A stretch of DNA of 38,551 nt, taken from Candidatus Heimdallarchaeota archaeon (lineage in GTDB: Archaea > Asgardarchaeota > Heimdallarchaeia > Heimdallarchaeales > Heimdallarchaeaceae). Under the pieces are notes generated by a model, which worked only from the letters and a program-made list of their open reading frames with translations, was not told where the DNA came from and searched no databases. Made by a program: the position numbers and the translations under genes. The stretch spans positions 1 through 38,551 of the forward strand of contig BPTO01000009.1 of the NCBI GenBank assembly GCA_023705985.1, written 5' to 3'. Positions 19,013 through 27,805 of this stretch are shown in pieces. Each line of letters starts with the position of its first letter. Position 1 is the stretch's first letter.

Positions 19013-19798
19013 TTGAAAACAGTCAAATGTGAGGACTACCATATGTATGAAGAACCCAGAAAACAAAAATTCGCTCGGATTATTGAAGTACCGATTCCGA
19101 TTGAATATTGGGACATGCTAGAAGACCTTATTGTTGAATATGGTAACCCCGAAGATGCCATTTTAGAGGCTATAAAATCGCATCACAAAGAACGGTGGGG
19201 GACATTTGAGGAAATAAGCGTTAAACCTTCATTCAGTTCCCCGATTTTTAGGAGAAAAAGTCATCAGATAAGTACACCTATAACTAGTGGAAAGATTTCC
19301 AAAATTACTGAAAATGGTAAGAAGTTTGAACAAAGAACACAAAAAGATATAGCTAAATTTGATGAGTTATTAGATAAATTGAAGGTTTTTATTGAAGAAA
19401 CAAAAGAGAAAAGTACAACAGCTAAAATTATTTCAGTTGTAGAAGAAGATAAAGAGAAAAAAGAATCTTTATCAGAAGAAGAGGGAGTAAGAGATACCAA
19501 GTTCGACCAAGTTCTAGAAAAATTAGATGGACTAATATCGATTGATGACTTGAAAAATGAAATCACATCACTAAAATCTATAGTAAGTGAATTAGGAACC
19601 ACAAGCGTAAGAACCAGAGGAAAATATTCTGATAGAAGAGCTGATCTCTCTTCCTTAGATTTAACAATAAATGAGACAGTTGACAAAGAACTCTTAGCAC
19701 CTCCAGAGCGTCCAGCGCTAGATGATGTATTAGATAGTGTACTACTTTTTGATGATAGTGATTTAGATGAAGAAGAGGAAAATAAAAAAAACAAATAA
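19013..19798 (+). CDS. Hypothetical charged protein with predicted coiled-coil/disordered regions
   Basis: 261 aa intact ORF; Lys/Glu rich, acidic C-terminus. Confidence 0.5.
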   Translation: MKTVKCEDYHMYEEPRKQKFARIIEVPIPIEYWDMLEDLIVEYGNPEDAILEAIKSHHKERWGTFEEISVKPSFSSPIFRRKSHQISTPITSGKISKITENGKKFEQRTQKDIAKFDELLDKLKVFIEETKEKSTTAKIISVVEEDKEKKESLSEEEGVRDTKFDQVLEKLDGLISIDDLKNEITSLKSIVSELGTTSVRTRGKYSDRRADLSSLDLTINETVDKELLAPPERPALDDVLDSVLLFDDSDLDEEEENKKNK

Positions 19799-19810
19799 AG
19801 CTCTTTATTT

Positions 19811-20335
19811 TTACATAACAAGTAGTCCTGCTAGTTTTGTGAAAGCATCTTCTACATGTTCCCCTGTTAAAGCACTAGTTTTTATAAAATCAAAACTTTT
19901 AATATGAGTATTCATTTTTTGACATTCATCATCTGAAACAGCAATTATATTCTGTAAATCGTTTTTATTACCAATCAAAAGAATATGTGTTTCTTTTCCA
20001 CAATTATCAATAAATTCTTGATACCATTTTTTAGTGTTTTTTAGAGTAGAATCACGCGTTAAATCGAATACTAATAGAGCTGCTTTTGCCCCTCTATAAA
20101 ACGTGTGTCTGATAAATCTAAAGCGTTCTTGACCCGCAAGATCCCATATTGAGAGAGCAACTATTGTTCCATTCTTCAAGGTGACGAATCTCTCACTAGG
20201 CTCCATACCAATGGTCATCAAATAAGACTCAGCGAATTTATCATGGACAAACTTTTGAACTAAAGATGTTTTCCCTACTGCAGCATCACCCAGCAGCAAA
20301 ATTTTGAAATTATAATCAGGTTGGATTCTACTCAT
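19811..20335 (-). CDS. Rab/Ras-like small GTPase
   Basis: GDAAVGKTS (G1), TIG (G2), WDLAGQERFRFIRHTFYRGAKAALLVFDLT (G3), GNKNDL (G4), TSAL (G5). ATG at 20335 preferred over TTG 20344. Confidence 0.96.
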   Translation of the reverse strand: MSRIQPDYNFKILLLGDAAVGKTSLVQKFVHDKFAESYLMTIGMEPSERFVTLKNGTIVALSIWDLAGQERFRFIRHTFYRGAKAALLVFDLTRDSTLKNTKKWYQEFIDNCGKETHILLIGNKNDLQNIIAVSDDECQKMNTHIKSFDFIKTSALTGEHVEDAFTKLAGLLVM

Positions 20336-20648
20336 TTTTCTCAACTAGTAAAGATTTTTCTATTTCTTCTAAATTTACTTTCAGACTTTTTAGATAGAAT
20401 TTCTCGAAATTCCCTTGCGATCGATTTATTGTTGAAAGTGAGATACATAAATCAAGGATTAGGTCATAATTCTCTTTCTCATTTTTTTCAGGAATATATT
20501 TTTGAAATAGGGCTAAAGTTTTTTTAGTTTTATTTGCAACACTTTTTTTATCAACTTTTCCTGATTCAAAAGCCGCGAATATTGTTTTCATCCAAGTGAC
20601 AATGTTGTGCAAATTTGATATGTTTGACATGGGCTCTATGTGTGTCAT
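20328..20648 (-). CDS. Small helical protein overlapping (coupled to) the GTPase gene
   Basis: 106 aa ORF whose stop overlaps the GTPase ATG (ATGAGTAG); helical composition. Confidence 0.55.
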   Translation of the reverse strand: MTHIEPMSNISNLHNIVTWMKTIFAAFESGKVDKKSVANKTKKTLALFQKYIPEKNEKENYDLILDLCISLSTINRSQGNFEKFYLKSLKVNLEEIEKSLLVEKNE

Positions 20649-20837
20649 TACGAATTTAGTAATATATTAAAACTTAATATATCTTTGCATTTTGTTCAGG
20701 TAAGAATGTGTAATTTAGACTTCATTTAGGTAACATTCTTCATAGAAACAGTTGAAAAATAAAGTTGAAAAAGAAAAAGAATAATAAGGGAAAAACTCCC
20801 CTCTCCGTCCCAATAAAAAACTCTAATTAAAACTTAA

Positions 20838-21125
20838 TTATACAGATTGTGTTGCTTTTTCTTTATCCTTGAGGAATTCGAAAGTATTTCGTAATTCAGG
20901 AGCAAGATAATAATAAACACTACGCATATCACTAAGATTAGACATTTTCTTGAGGATACCTTTCTCTAGTAGCCTTCTTATTCCGTATCTTATAGTTCTT
21001 TCTGGTTGTTTGACGGAGGCCAGTATATCTTTTTGCGTCATAGCACCTATCTTATCTAAGACTTTAATTATATCTTCTCCGCCTCTTGGCAATTTTCTTC
21101 TTTTCATTTTGTTCACCTTTTTCAT
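20838..21125 (-). CDS. Winged-helix transcriptional regulator (ArsR/TrmB-like)
   Basis: DIIKVLDKIGAMTQKDILASVKQPERTIRYGIRRLLEKGILKKMSNLSDMRSVYYYL wHTH pattern. Confidence 0.8.
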   Translation of the reverse strand: MKKVNKMKRRKLPRGGEDIIKVLDKIGAMTQKDILASVKQPERTIRYGIRRLLEKGILKKMSNLSDMRSVYYYLAPELRNTFEFLKDKEKATQSV

Positions 21126-21269
21126 TCAGGTTATTCGATTATTCTTTGTAAGCGCTATAAACTGATGATTCTTGATTGTGGTTCTGTTCGTTACTTGTGT
21201 CTTTATAAATTTTTGCTTTTTCCAATAGCACTCGCTTACGCTCTTTTATAGTATTTTAAACATAGAAAT

Positions 21270-21283
21270 AGCGGAAAACCGCT
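21270..21283. repeat. Inverted repeat AGCGG-AAAA-CCGCT in intergenic region
   Basis: Perfect 5-bp arms, 4-nt loop; overlaps alternative GGAAA-ACCGC-TTTCC. Confidence 0.7.
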
Positions 21284-21320
21284 TTCCACCTATTTTTAAG
21301 CCTAACTACTTTTGTTTTGT

Positions 21321-21332
21321 AATGTATACATT
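21321..21332. promoter_or_regulatory. 12-bp perfect palindrome AATGTATACATT, candidate operator
   Basis: Self-reverse-complementary; between the wHTH gene and a divergent membrane-protein gene. Confidence 0.35.
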
Positions 21333-21457
21333 GTTATTTAGATATTTATACCTTTTCCTTTTCTCTTGATTAACTTCTTGAATGGAAAAAGTTTCGTCCA
21401 AATTAGAAAATTCTGCTAATACGTTAAACTTAAAACACTTGTAGCTTTCCCTAGTTT

Positions 21458-21829
21458 GTGACCAACTTCAGAAAACGAGAGCTTCTTCTCTTTTATGGAA
21501 CCGCCTATATGATAACAGCTCTATTAGAAACTTTATTGTTCACAGCTATTCACGGAAGCTGGACTTTTAGAAGTATAATGGTAAATTTCAGCATCTGGGG
21601 TTTAATATGGCTCATTAGCATGTTCGCTTATCCTGTTTTCTTCATTGATGCTCAAGCAGAAAAATTAGCTTTGTCTCCGTATCTAAGCCTATTAGGATAT
21701 GCGATAATTGTTGTAATGTTCATTATAACATATTTACTCCACAAAAATGTAGTAGAAAAACGTGTAGGGAAAAAACTTTCTTTTCCTAGAATATTAGATC
21801 TATATTTTCCTCTTTCTAAAAAAAAGTAA
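21458..21829 (+). CDS. Hypothetical multi-TM membrane protein
   Basis: 123 aa with three hydrophobic segments. Confidence 0.5.
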   Translation: MTNFRKRELLLFYGTAYMITALLETLLFTAIHGSWTFRSIMVNFSIWGLIWLISMFAYPVFFIDAQAEKLALSPYLSLLGYAIIVVMFIITYLLHKNVVEKRVGKKLSFPRILDLYFPLSKKK

Positions 21830-21884
21830 TCTTTTCGTGGTCTAAACCAAAGTTTAATTTAACTCTAATTTTTGTCTATTAAAC

Positions 21885-23003
21885 GTGTTACTAAAAATTG
21901 GTTTTGTTGTTAACCCAATCGCTGGATTAGGAGGGAAAAAAGCATGGAAAGGTACAGATTCTTTTGATTCTGCTTGGGATTTTTTTGAGAAAGGTGAAAG
22001 CCATGCTTTTGAAAGAGTGAAAACAGCTTTATCTTCTTTATCTTCCTCTCTTCCTCTCACTTTTTACATCTGTGCTGATCCCATGGGAGAAGAACTTCTA
22101 TCCCATCTACCTTTTGAAAAACATCTTGAATATACTCCATCAAAGTCTATTACTACTGCTCAGGATACTAAAAATGCTTGTGCTACCTTCATTCAAAAAA
22201 AAGTCGATTTAATCGTTTTTGTAGGTGGTGATGGTACCGCAAGAGACGTAGCATCAATTATAGGAGATAAAATACCCATCCTTGGAATCCCTTCAGGAGT
22301 TAAAATGTTCAGTGGTTGCTTCTTATATCGTCCATCAGACTTTGGTGATATAATAGACGCAATGGTTAAAGAAGATGTAGACTTTGCCCCAGAAGATATA
22401 ATGGACGTTGATGAGAAACTGTTTAGAGAAAATAAAGTTTATGCGACTCTTTTTGGCCAATCCATAGTTCCTCAGAAACCTGGCTTAATACAAGGAGGAA
22501 AAGTTTCTTCATCGAGTGATTCAATGGATAGTTTCTTTTCAATGGGTTTAGAACTAGAAGAGGTATATAAAATCAATGAAGGAATAGTTCTTTTAGGCAC
22601 TGGAAGTACTATTTTCCACGTAATGAAAGGGTTGGATTTAGAAAAAACTCTACTGGGAGTCGATGTATTAACAGATGGTAAGTTGACTCACAAAGATGTA
22701 GATGAGAACCTACTTTATGAGATTGTAAAAGGACAAGATGTTAAGATTATATTGACTCCAATTGGGGGAACAGGTTTTATTTTTGGTAGAGGTAATCAAC
22801 AAATAAGTGCGTGTATTCTAAATAATATCAAATCCTTGCAAATCATCATAATTTCTACTGAAACAAAACTAGAAACTATTGACGCTTTGCAATTGGATTT
22901 AAATGAACAAGTGACTATCTCTGACATCAAGAATGGTTTTGTAAAGGTATTAGTAGGATTTCATCAATATAAGCTAAAAAAAATCGTCTTGACAACTGTT
23001 TAA
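21885..23003 (+). CDS. ATP-NAD kinase-like (AcoX/COG3199-type) protein
   Basis: GFVVNPIAGLGGKKAWKGTDS, IVFVGGDGTARDV, LGIPSGVKMFSGCF, ILTPIGGTGFIFGRGNQQIS. Confidence 0.9.
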   Translation: MLLKIGFVVNPIAGLGGKKAWKGTDSFDSAWDFFEKGESHAFERVKTALSSLSSSLPLTFYICADPMGEELLSHLPFEKHLEYTPSKSITTAQDTKNACATFIQKKVDLIVFVGGDGTARDVASIIGDKIPILGIPSGVKMFSGCFLYRPSDFGDIIDAMVKEDVDFAPEDIMDVDEKLFRENKVYATLFGQSIVPQKPGLIQGGKVSSSSDSMDSFFSMGLELEEVYKINEGIVLLGTGSTIFHVMKGLDLEKTLLGVDVLTDGKLTHKDVDENLLYEIVKGQDVKIILTPIGGTGFIFGRGNQQISACILNNIKSLQIIIISTETKLETIDALQLDLNEQVTISDIKNGFVKVLVGFHQYKLKKIVLTTV

Positions 23004-23026
23004 ATTACAATTGTTGGTAAATTTTT

Positions 23027-23956
23027 CTAGAACTCTTTTATGAGCAGCATTTTAAGATTATGAACATCATCATCGTATTCTCTCTTAATTAATTCAATTG
23101 ACTTTTTGAATTCCATATTCTTTATCTTATCTTTGAATTCTTCAGCTTTTTCAGCTACTTCAGTTTTGTATTTGTTAATATTCTCTTCACTAGGTATTTC
23201 TTTTTGAATTAACACGAATAACATTAGTGCCTTCTCAATAAGTATAACTAGAGGGAAACAAGCTTCATATATAGAAAATCGTAATTCCTCGGCAATGAGC
23301 TGTTTTAATGATCTCGCAATATCTGGAAGTATTACTGGATCTAGAACCAATTGTTTACTTTTCTGGTTTGTAAAGTAGTCTAGAAGTTGCAGAATCTTTA
23401 TTTTCAATTCGGGAGTAAACTCGTGAAATTCTTTCGGTTTAAGATTTAGCATGTTTTTTTTATCATATGCAACAGGCAACTTTTCTTCTTCAACAATCTC
23501 TTCTTTTATTTCTTCAATACTCTCTGATTGAGCTTCAAGTACTTTTTCTACAATTTCTGTTTCACTTTCTTCAATTATAGATCGAACTGGTTTTTTAGTG
23601 AGGTGGTAGATTTTTCTTAAATCTAGAAAAATTGATTTTGCTCTAAAAGACAGAGTATGGGCTTCACCAGGTTCATAAATGTATTTTTCCTCACTTTGGA
23701 TAACTGCTTGGAAGGTACCTTCTTCCCATATTGGAAATGTTATAGTGTACAAACACTGGCCAGATTGCTCTTCAACCTCAAAAAGCTTAGCTTGGGATAT
23801 GTCTGATTTTAGATTATTATTAGTACCTATGAGAAGTAATCTGTCAGTTTCGTTACTTTCTCCTGCATAAGTAACTGAAAACTCAACATGGTCAGCTTCA
23901 TTCACTTTAAACGAAGATAAATACAAAGTAAATTCCTCAGAGTCTGAGCTATTCAT
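23027..23956 (-). CDS. Hypothetical protein: N-terminal beta-rich domain plus C-terminal helical domain
   Basis: 309 aa intact ORF; composition switches from beta-rich to acidic linker to helical. Confidence 0.5.
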   Translation of the reverse strand: MNSSDSEEFTLYLSSFKVNEADHVEFSVTYAGESNETDRLLLIGTNNNLKSDISQAKLFEVEEQSGQCLYTITFPIWEEGTFQAVIQSEEKYIYEPGEAHTLSFRAKSIFLDLRKIYHLTKKPVRSIIEESETEIVEKVLEAQSESIEEIKEEIVEEEKLPVAYDKKNMLNLKPKEFHEFTPELKIKILQLLDYFTNQKSKQLVLDPVILPDIARSLKQLIAEELRFSIYEACFPLVILIEKALMLFVLIQKEIPSEENINKYKTEVAEKAEEFKDKIKNMEFKKSIELIKREYDDDVHNLKMLLIKEF

Positions 23957-24043
23957 TATACATTCCTTAGACTATAACCAAAAAAGGTTTTCGGAAAAGA
24001 CGCACTAGAAAATGAAAGGAAAACTATTTGAAATTGTTCTAAG

Positions 24044-25180
24044 TTATTTTAAAAATTCTTTAAGTGTTTGAGTTATGTATTGAATATTCTCGTCTGTTAA
24101 AGTAGAAACCATTGGGATTTCAAAATGGTTACGGGCAGTGTATTCAGAATTGGGACAAGAAACCTTACTATAATCAGGATAATTGATAACTCTGGACATA
24201 TGCCAAGTAGACAAATCCTTGTAGCTTTCTTGTTCGTAGGATAAGGATTCATATATAGTTCTTGAACTAACACCCTTTGATTTAAGATATTCAATGACTT
24301 CTTTTGGTTTCTTTTTTTCATTTAAGAGTACTGGCGCCATTATGTAATCGGAGTGTTGGTGTCCTGGCAAGATTTTTTGTATGCGCAAATCCTCAATTTC
24401 ACCGAGAAGATTCCTATAGAGTTTGCCGTTCCTATGTCGTCTAGACATTATCTCATTAGCTCTATCTATTTGAACACAAAGGATAGCGGCAGCCATATCT
24501 GTTATACGATAATTATAACCAATACGGTAATGCGAATACCCTCCCGCTGGGTTTCGACCATGATTTTTAATGCTTTTTAATTTTTCATAAATAGTTTCAT
24601 CATTACAGATAACTGCTCCACCTTCACCAGATACTAAATTTTTTGTTCCATAAAACGAAAAACATCCTAAATCTCCAAAATTCCCCATGTGTTTTCCATC
24701 GATCGTAGCATCGTGAGCTTGAGCACAATCTTCGATAATTTTAAGATCATAATCTTCAGCTATATCTTGTATTGCTTTCATATCACAAGGGTTACCAAAA
24801 ATATGAACTGGCATTATAGCTTTTGTTTTGTTAGTAATTTTCTCTTCAAGTTTTTCAGGATCAATATTGTACGTTTCAGGATCAATGTCGGCAAAAATTG
24901 GTATTGCTCCATTGAAGAAAATAACATTTGAGGACGCAATAAATGTAAAAGGAGTTGTTATTACCTCATCCTTAGGACCTATATCTAAAGCTGTGATTGC
25001 CATATGTAATGAACATGTTCCGTTTACAGCTGTTACAACATGCTTTGCCCCAGTAAATTCTGAAAATTTTCCTTCAAAAGCTCGAGCAAATTTCCCTTCA
25101 GCTAAATAACGGCTTTTTACAACTTCAATAACTGCTTCTACTTCTTTTTCTCTAATATTAACATCTACAACAGGAATCAT
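24044..25180 (-). CDS. DegT/DnrJ/EryC1/StrS family aminotransferase
   Basis: TAVNGTCSLHMAITALDIGPKDEVITTPFTFIASSN, PVHIFGNPCDM, EDCAQAHDA, CFSFYGTKNLVSGEGGAV. Confidence 0.95.
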   Translation of the reverse strand: MIPVVDVNIREKEVEAVIEVVKSRYLAEGKFARAFEGKFSEFTGAKHVVTAVNGTCSLHMAITALDIGPKDEVITTPFTFIASSNVIFFNGAIPIFADIDPETYNIDPEKLEEKITNKTKAIMPVHIFGNPCDMKAIQDIAEDYDLKIIEDCAQAHDATIDGKHMGNFGDLGCFSFYGTKNLVSGEGGAVICNDETIYEKLKSIKNHGRNPAGGYSHYRIGYNYRITDMAAAILCVQIDRANEIMSRRHRNGKLYRNLLGEIEDLRIQKILPGHQHSDYIMAPVLLNEKKKPKEVIEYLKSKGVSSRTIYESLSYEQESYKDLSTWHMSRVINYPDYSKVSCPNSEYTARNHFEIPMVSTLTDENIQYITQTLKEFLK

Positions 25181-25237
25181 ATTAACTATATTTGAGTTAA
25201 ATTAAGTCCTTTTAAAATTTTTGTTTAAACAATGTGT

Positions 25238-26098
25238 TTATTTGAAAATATGACGAATTTTGTAAATTAAATTGCCGAAAGAAAGATGTCTAAGTGATTT
25301 ATGAAGCTCGACTTCTCTAGTTTTAATATCGATAATAGCCCATTTACCTTCAACTAGTGCTCCTGGATTCAACAAAAGTTGATTGTTTTTGCACTCATAA
25401 TTCTGTGATTCATGAACATGTCCAGCAAAAACATAATTATAATGCATTTTTGAAATATGCTCTCTAATAAGCTCACTCCCACAATGTGCGGATTGTTTTG
25501 GGATGTAATCTAAATTGGAATCTTTTGGAGGTTCATGGAACAAACCTAATAGGATGTGATTATCCTTCGTTTCAAGATCTTTAATTTTTATTTCCAATAT
25601 TGAAAGATCTTCTCTGATGTCATCCTTCTTCTTTTCTCCTGGTGTTTTAAATGGCATTCTGTAATTTGCAGGTGAACAGAAACCATAACCTACTACAACC
25701 CAATTATCATATTCGACAACTGAATTACCAATATAGAAAATGGAATTTGACTTTTCATCCGCTAATAGTTTTAGATGTTCTCTAACTCCTTTAGTATCGC
25801 TATTTCCATGAGTAAGAAAAACAGGAATGTTCACTTCTAATAAGATCTCAAATATTTTTTCAGCAGTTTTTATTTGAAATTCTGTAAATTGATGAAGATA
25901 TTGTCCATAAACCAGTTCAATATATTTTCCCCTTGAGATTCTTCCACTCTTAATAATGGACTTGAGAATCAAAGAATAGGATATTGTTCCCGCAATGTCT
26001 CCTGTAATAAAAAGAGCTTGGCACTTCATAATTTTTCTCTTTATTCTTTTTAAGTCACTCACACATCCGTGTAAGTCCCCAATTATGGCGAATTTCAT
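25238..26098 (-). CDS. Calcineurin-like metallophosphoesterase
   Basis: IGDLHGC, ITGDIAG, LTHGNSD, FAGHVHE, LLNPGAL motifs. Confidence 0.92.
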   Translation of the reverse strand: MKFAIIGDLHGCVSDLKRIKRKIMKCQALFITGDIAGTISYSLILKSIIKSGRISRGKYIELVYGQYLHQFTEFQIKTAEKIFEILLEVNIPVFLTHGNSDTKGVREHLKLLADEKSNSIFYIGNSVVEYDNWVVVGYGFCSPANYRMPFKTPGEKKKDDIREDLSILEIKIKDLETKDNHILLGLFHEPPKDSNLDYIPKQSAHCGSELIREHISKMHYNYVFAGHVHESQNYECKNNQLLLNPGALVEGKWAIIDIKTREVELHKSLRHLSFGNLIYKIRHIFK

Positions 26099-26100
26099 TA

Positions 26101-27636
26101 TTAATCACCGAGAAGTTTTTCTGACTCTTCTTCTGCTAATTGAATAAATTTTGTACTCTCTATGTTCTCAGAAATCCATTCAACTTCTTTATCATAAAAT
26201 CTATCTTCTTCAAGGTGAGGAATGGTGTTCTGAATATGTGAGTATATTTTTTCTAATGATTTAGAAATAACTCTATCTCCTCTATACTCTAAAGCTTGAT
26301 AAGCTGTATAAATTTCAATTGCTGTCATTTGAACAATATTTCTCACTATCTGGTAAGCTTTTTTACTTGCAGTGAGACCCATCGAAACATGATCTTCTTG
26401 ATTAGCTGATACCGAAGCATTATCAATTGAAGCTGGAGATGCAAGAACTTTGTTTTCAGCAGAGATAGCTGCATCAGCATATTGTATCATCATTAATCCA
26501 GAGTTTAAACCAGGTTTTTTTATCAAGAAGGAGGGAAGTCCAGATATTGATGAATCTAATAGAATACTTACTCTTCTCTCAGAGATGTTCCCTAACTCAG
26601 TCATGGCTATACACAAATAATCCATAGCAAGCCCTATGGGTTCTCCATGAAAATTACCCCCAGAAGCTACAGTTGAAGTTTCTATGTCAACTAGAGGATT
26701 ATCAGTTGTTGAATTGATTTCAGTTTCCACTAGATTCTTACAATGTTCTACTGCATCTAAAATAGCTCCATGAACTTGTGGAGAACATCTTATTGAGTAA
26801 GGATCTTGAATTCTCTTTGGTTGTTTAATGAGTAAATCGCTTCCCTTAAGAACATCAAGAATTGCTTTAGCAAATCTTATTTGCCCTTTATGAGGGCGTA
26901 GATTCATAATAAATGCTGAGAAGGCATTGATGTTACCTTCAAATGCTTCTAAAGTTAAACCAATTGAGATAACTGAATTTCTCAAAATATTTAAAGAATC
27001 AAAAACAGTGATTGCGGCAAAAGAAGTAAGTACATGAGTTCCGTTAATTAGAGATATTCCTTCCTTGGCATGTAATTCAATAGGAGGCAAATTAAGCTTT
27101 GAAAGAATTTCAGAACCTTTGAGTATCTCATTTTCTAATTTTGCTTCTCCTTCACCTATGAGAATTCTTGCTATATATGCAAGAGGTATAAGATCTCCGC
27201 TAGCTCCTAAAGAGCCTATACTAGGAACCAGTGGTATGACTTTCTTATTGATTAACTTCTTAAGCATTTCAGCTGTTTCAATTCGAATACCACTTCCTCC
27301 AGTACAAAAGGAATTAAGCTCTATAACCATAGCACCTAAGACGATTTCATCAGGGAGGTAAGGACCAAAACCAATGCTATGAGATTTAATAAGATTCTTT
27401 TGAAGTGTTTCTCTTTCAGATGGAGATATAACAGCATTGGAAAGTTTTCCAAAACCTGTCGAAACACCATAAATGATTTCATTCTCCTCAAGTTTCTCTT
27501 CAATAATTCTTCTTCCTTTTTCAATTTTTATTATGCCTTCCTCACTGATTTGGACTTTTTTTCCAAAACGTGTAATTTCAAGTAAATCATTAATAGTTAA
27601 GGAATCTCCATCTAAAACTGTAACTTCTTGGTGCAT
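26101..27636 (-). CDS. hutH: Histidine ammonia-lyase (HAL/PAL family)
   Basis: YGVSTGFGKL, GSLGASGDLIPLAYIA (MIO triad), NLIKSHSIGFG, GGNFHGEP, NQEDHVSMG. Confidence 0.93.
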   Translation of the reverse strand: MHQEVTVLDGDSLTINDLLEITRFGKKVQISEEGIIKIEKGRRIIEEKLEENEIIYGVSTGFGKLSNAVISPSERETLQKNLIKSHSIGFGPYLPDEIVLGAMVIELNSFCTGGSGIRIETAEMLKKLINKKVIPLVPSIGSLGASGDLIPLAYIARILIGEGEAKLENEILKGSEILSKLNLPPIELHAKEGISLINGTHVLTSFAAITVFDSLNILRNSVISIGLTLEAFEGNINAFSAFIMNLRPHKGQIRFAKAILDVLKGSDLLIKQPKRIQDPYSIRCSPQVHGAILDAVEHCKNLVETEINSTTDNPLVDIETSTVASGGNFHGEPIGLAMDYLCIAMTELGNISERRVSILLDSSISGLPSFLIKKPGLNSGLMMIQYADAAISAENKVLASPASIDNASVSANQEDHVSMGLTASKKAYQIVRNIVQMTAIEIYTAYQALEYRGDRVISKSLEKIYSHIQNTIPHLEEDRFYDKEVEWISENIESTKFIQLAEEESEKLLGD

Positions 27637-27805
27637 GACTATCTAATATTTCTTGAGGTTGTAATATTTATTCATTATGCTACCAACCATTAAGAAAACT
27701 CTGATGATAGCACAACTATTTTCTTTGGTTTATTCAGATACTTGGACAAATATTTTTAAACAGAGTCCTTAAAGATTTCTTAAAATCAAATTGAGGAATT
27801 AGAAT

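Noticed and set aside
19264-19821. 185-aa Ser-rich antisense ORF
   Set aside because: Ser/Leu-rich mirror of a Lys/Glu-rich sense protein; sense frame judged more plausible, though neither has a known domain.
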